DNA of 7,161 nt from Syntrophaceae bacterium UBA1163 (GTDB lineage: Bacteria; Desulfobacterota; BSN033; UBA1163): positions 1-7,161 of the forward strand of contig DBZJ01000016.1 of assembly GCA_002311635.1 (NCBI GenBank). Direction: 5' to 3'. Both the position numbers and the translations under genes were made by a program. Of this stretch, positions 4,913-7,161 are shown piece after piece (the first letter of the stretch is position 1; each line of letters opens with the position of its first letter). Under the pieces are notes generated by a model. The model was given only the letters and a program-made list of their open reading frames with translations, was not told the DNA's origin and searched no databases.

Positions 4913-5190
4913 TTATCTACAAACCTACAGTCTTGTGTAATCGCGGGTCTAAACGATTACTGACAGAAACATAGAACAGGCGAGTAGGCAGCGCGTTCGG
5001 CAGTAGCGGGTAGACCCAGTCCGTTCGTATCAACCTCGTCGAGATATGCTTTCTCACTCCTCATCCGATCCACAAGTACAATACTAATAGGATGATTAAT
5101 GAGTTGATTAGGTATCCCATTTATTTGCTCCCCGCCTTTGAGATTGCACCCTTTAGAACTTTAATGTATATTCCATTTATTTCTACGTTT
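4913..5190. other. Intergenic stretch without a recognised gene
   Basis: No coding frame of note, RNA gene or repeat copy was recognised. The only structure seen is an inverted repeat, GTAATCG (4937-4943) and CGATTAC (4954-4960), with a 10-nt loop. It could be a small hairpin or a dyad operator, but there is no adjacent gene start to support a role. Confidence 0.5.
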
Positions 5191-5394
5191 TCAAATACCA
5201 TAAGTACGACCTTGTAAACCTCCCTCAGGCGTCCTTAGCGATTGTACTCTGGATCCATCTTCTCGTATGCATACCCATTCAATCCAGCAATTTTCATACC
5301 CAGGAGTTTCAAAACCTCCATTGATGTCAATTGTCGAACCCCCACAATAATTTCGTGGCAATTCAGGTAAATTTCTTAAACATCCGGTTGCCAT
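5191..5394 (-). CDS. Doubtful 67-aa ORF, possible gene remnant
   Basis: The frame encodes MATGCLRNLPELPRNY..., with three Cys (5, 17, 36, and a fourth at 42) and a segment ENCWIEWVCIREDGSRVQS that looks protein-like. No family is recognised. The ATG has no ribosome site, and the same frame stays open for a further 11 codons upstream (with HCEPFR) to a TAG, so this may be the remains of a longer gene. No promoter was found. Confidence 0.25.
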   Translation of the reverse strand: MATGCLRNLPELPRNYCGGSTIDINGGFETPGYENCWIEWVCIREDGSRVQSLRTPEGGLQGRTYGI

Positions 5395-5501
5395 TCGAAA
5401 AGGTTCACAGTGGAAGGGATTTGCCTAAAAATTCTAAATTACTTCTCTAACAATTTGAATAAGGTTTCTCGGTTATATTGATTTCCGCTGCACCGAACGG
5501 G

Positions 5502-6923
5502 TCAAAGAAGTGGGCTCCATGCCTGCCACTGGGACGTGGCAGATATCCCCCTCGCCGCTCTTTCAAATGAGGGGAAAGCGGGCAGGCCGGCAATCGTAAA
5601 TTCCTTCATGCCGTCTGCCGCTCTTGCAGCATATGGTGGTACGATATAGATTGGCAGCTGGAGTCTATCCCTCAGCTGGCAAAGGCGTTCAACGTATCTG
5701 GATCTCATCTCCGGCATGAAAAAAGGTAGATAGGACATGAAAATGACCGAGTCAACCTCGCTCGCTATCAACTCAATGCACGTTGTACATATGGTCAAGG
5801 CGGCTTCAGATGGGAGCCATACCAGGTCGAGAGGGTTGCTCGTGCCGGAGAAAGGAGGAAGATACTCTCTCAAAAACCCTTTCAGTTGACCTCCCAGCTT
5901 AGAACTAAATGGTTTTACTTCCAATCCCAGCCTTTCACAGGCATCGGAAGCGGATATCCCACCTCCTCCTGCCTCCGCAATGATTCCTACTTTTCTGCTC
6001 TTTGGAAATGGGGGTGCGGAGAATGCTACAGCCAGGTCGACCAGGTCTTCGAATCCTTCAGCCACGATAATTCCTTTGCTTCGCGCAGCTCCGAGCCATA
6101 CTTCTCGATCTCCTGCGATGGACCCTGAATGGGACAGAGCCGCTCGTGCCCCCGCTTGGCTAAACCCCGATTTCCAGATAATGACAGGTTTTCTTCGCCC
6201 TACGTTGGAGGCTACGGCCAGAAGTTCCCTCCCCCGCCTAATGCCCTCTGCGTAGGCACAGATCACTCTCGTCGACGAGTCTCTGCCGAAGTAGGAGACA
6301 TAATCGAGAAGGTCTAGATCGGCTTGATTTCCGCTGCTAACGACGGTGCTAAATCTGAGTCCCCTGGCACTTCCCCCTGCAATAAAATGTTCCGTCACCC
6401 AACCACTTTGTCCGCAGAAAGCGGTGCTTCCCGGCTTCGTGTCCGCTTCTTCGAGTTCGACGATGGTGTTCAGCCTTACCTCAGGGCAAAGAATGCCCAT
6501 GCAGTTCGGCCCTACCAACCGCATCCCTCCGTTTCGAGCAATCATGAGCACTCTCTCTTGTAGAGCCGATCCCTCTTTCCCCGACTCGGCAAAGCCAGCC
6601 GAATGAATAACGACGAATTTTATTCTTTTTTGAACACAATCGATCAACACACTTTCAACAGCCGTCGAAGGGACGGCAGCGATTGCGAGGTCAATCGGCT
6701 CATCGATGTCCGATACGGAACGGTAACATCGAGCCCCCTCCAATTCAGTAAAACTTCTGCTTATGGGATATTTCTTACCTTGATAGCCTTGTGTCTGAAC
6801 TCTCCGCCAGATAAACCTGCCACCTCTGGTAGGATCTTGGGAAATACCAATGACTGCCAATGAGCACGGCCTGAAAAGGGGATCAAGATCTGTGCCTTCA
6901 TCTGTCCAACCTTTTTGTTTCAA
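5502..6923 (-). CDS. Acyl-CoA synthetase (NDP-forming) alpha-type subunit, CoA-binding protein
   Basis: This is the alpha part of the ADP-forming acetyl/acyl-CoA synthetase family, which interconverts acyl-CoA, ADP and phosphate with free acid, CoA and ATP. Numbering from the 6923 start (473 aa), it contains: a CoA-binding Rossmann domain (SLAVIGIS.DPTRGGRF, about 21-37, to LVGPNCMGI, 136-144); a succinyl-CoA-ligase-like domain with SSGNQADLDLLDYV (196-209); the loop SQAGARAALSHSGSIAGD with His265, the probable phosphohistidine; EAGGGGISASDACERLGLEV (317-336); NPLDL (363-367); and the family C-terminus SFERAARGISA. The ATP-grasp beta domain needed for ATP formation is absent and no beta gene is in view. 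There is no early ATG: TTG at 6923, preceded by AAGGAAG, is preferred over TTG at 6941, which lacks a ribosome site. It could alternatively be a CoA-binding homologue with another role. Confidence 0.9.
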   Translation of the reverse strand: MKQKGWTDEGTDLDPLFRPCSLAVIGISQDPTRGGRFIWRRVQTQGYQGKKYPISRSFTELEGARCYRSVSDIDEPIDLAIAAVPSTAVESVLIDCVQKRIKFVVIHSAGFAESGKEGSALQERVLMIARNGGMRLVGPNCMGILCPEVRLNTIVELEEADTKPGSTAFCGQSGWVTEHFIAGGSARGLRFSTVVSSGNQADLDLLDYVSYFGRDSSTRVICAYAEGIRRGRELLAVASNVGRRKPVIIWKSGFSQAGARAALSHSGSIAGDREVWLGAARSKGIIVAEGFEDLVDLAVAFSAPPFPKSRKVGIIAEAGGGGISASDACERLGLEVKPFSSKLGGQLKGFLREYLPPFSGTSNPLDLVWLPSEAALTICTTCIELIASEVDSVIFMSYLPFFMPEMRSRYVERLCQLRDRLQLPIYIVPPYAARAADGMKEFTIAGLPAFPSFERAARGISATSQWQAWSPLL

Positions 6924-6925
6924 GG

Positions 6926-6936
6926 TTCTTCCTTTC
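6926..6936 (-). promoter_or_regulatory. Ribosome site selecting the TTG start of the synthetase
   Basis: On the minus strand AAAGGAAG lies 4-6 nt before TTG at 6923. The alternative TTG at 6941 is preceded by ATAAACATCT, with no purine-rich site. The choice changes the protein by six residues only. Confidence 0.5.
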
Positions 6937-7035
6937 TTCAAAGATGTTTATCCGTGTTTTGGTCGCGTAGTATAGGCAGAGAAGCACTTTCATGCCACAT
7001 GTCTTTTTTGTAAAAACTCGCTTATGGGTGAGTTG

Positions 7036-7064
7036 AATATATGAAAAACGGAGTTCGATGTCAA
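7036..7064 (-). promoter_or_regulatory. Strong sigma-70-like promoter for the synthetase gene
   Basis: On the minus strand a perfect TTGACA (7064-7059), a 17-bp spacer and TATATT (7041-7036) make the best consensus promoter among the resident genes. Transcription would start near 7029, giving a leader of about 105 nt before the TTG start. No riboswitch-like structure was recognised in that leader. Confidence 0.65.
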
Positions 7065-7161
7065 TTAGAAAAGAACACCATAAAACTTGATTTGGCTCAG
7101 ACGTGAATGAACCATCCATTACGGGTCGGTCGCGTTATTTATAGTACTCCCCAAAAACTGG

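Noticed and set aside
5886..6863. Several plus-strand frames of 60-90 codons
   Set aside because: All are antisense to the acyl-CoA synthetase alpha gene, whose conserved motifs occupy this region on the minus strand.
6898..7119. Minus-strand frame of 73 codons upstream of the synthetase
   Set aside because: It spans the promoter and leader of the synthetase, overlaps its start in another frame and resembles no family.

Overview
The window looks like bacterial chromosome rich in dispersed repeats, from a probable anaerobe. Shine-Dalgarno-type starts and sigma-70-like promoter boxes are visible. The two clear metabolic genes are fdhD (maturation of formate dehydrogenase) and an alpha-type subunit of an ADP-forming acyl-CoA synthetase. 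This gene content, moderate GC and heptad-rich dispersed repeats would fit a syntrophic or sulfate-reducing Desulfobacterota-like organism, but that placement is inference only.

Layout. 1-622: no convincing gene; 53-348 holds copy A of a long dispersed repeat containing TGATGAT-type heptad arrays. 623-838 (-): a small DUF1737-like protein, with a possible 25-codon ORF behind it. 839-1191: divergent promoter region with a short repeat (R2) and a perfect hairpin. 1192-2049 (+): fdhD. 2050-2474: a second R2 copy, then copy B of the dispersed repeat, which carries an extra hairpin-rich segment of about 105 bp. 2475-4872: a complete 2,398-bp transposon of the IS1595 type. 4873-4912: the remainder of the split repeat copy B. 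4913-5501: mostly empty, with one doubtful 67-codon ORF. 5502-6923 (-): acyl-CoA synthetase alpha-like protein with a TTG start. 6924-7161: its leader and a strong promoter.

The most interesting object is the transposon. It has 24-bp terminal inverted repeats (22 of 24 identical) and an 8-bp target duplication (AAACTTTT). It also has an unoccupied paralogous site inside the same window: copy A reads straight through the junction at 307-314. It carries a zinc-ribbon DDE/DDN transposase and, convergent to it, a 403-aa membrane-anchored passenger protein of unknown function. Each terminal inverted repeat contains an inward TTGACA box, and in both ends an ATG lies exactly 35 nt from the first base of that box. 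This is where transcription would be expected to start, so the element appears to have mirror-image, possibly leaderless, expression signals built into its ends.

The resident genes show no operon link to each other. fdhD has no formate dehydrogenase beside it, and the synthetase alpha subunit has no ATP-grasp beta partner in view, so both would act with partners encoded elsewhere.
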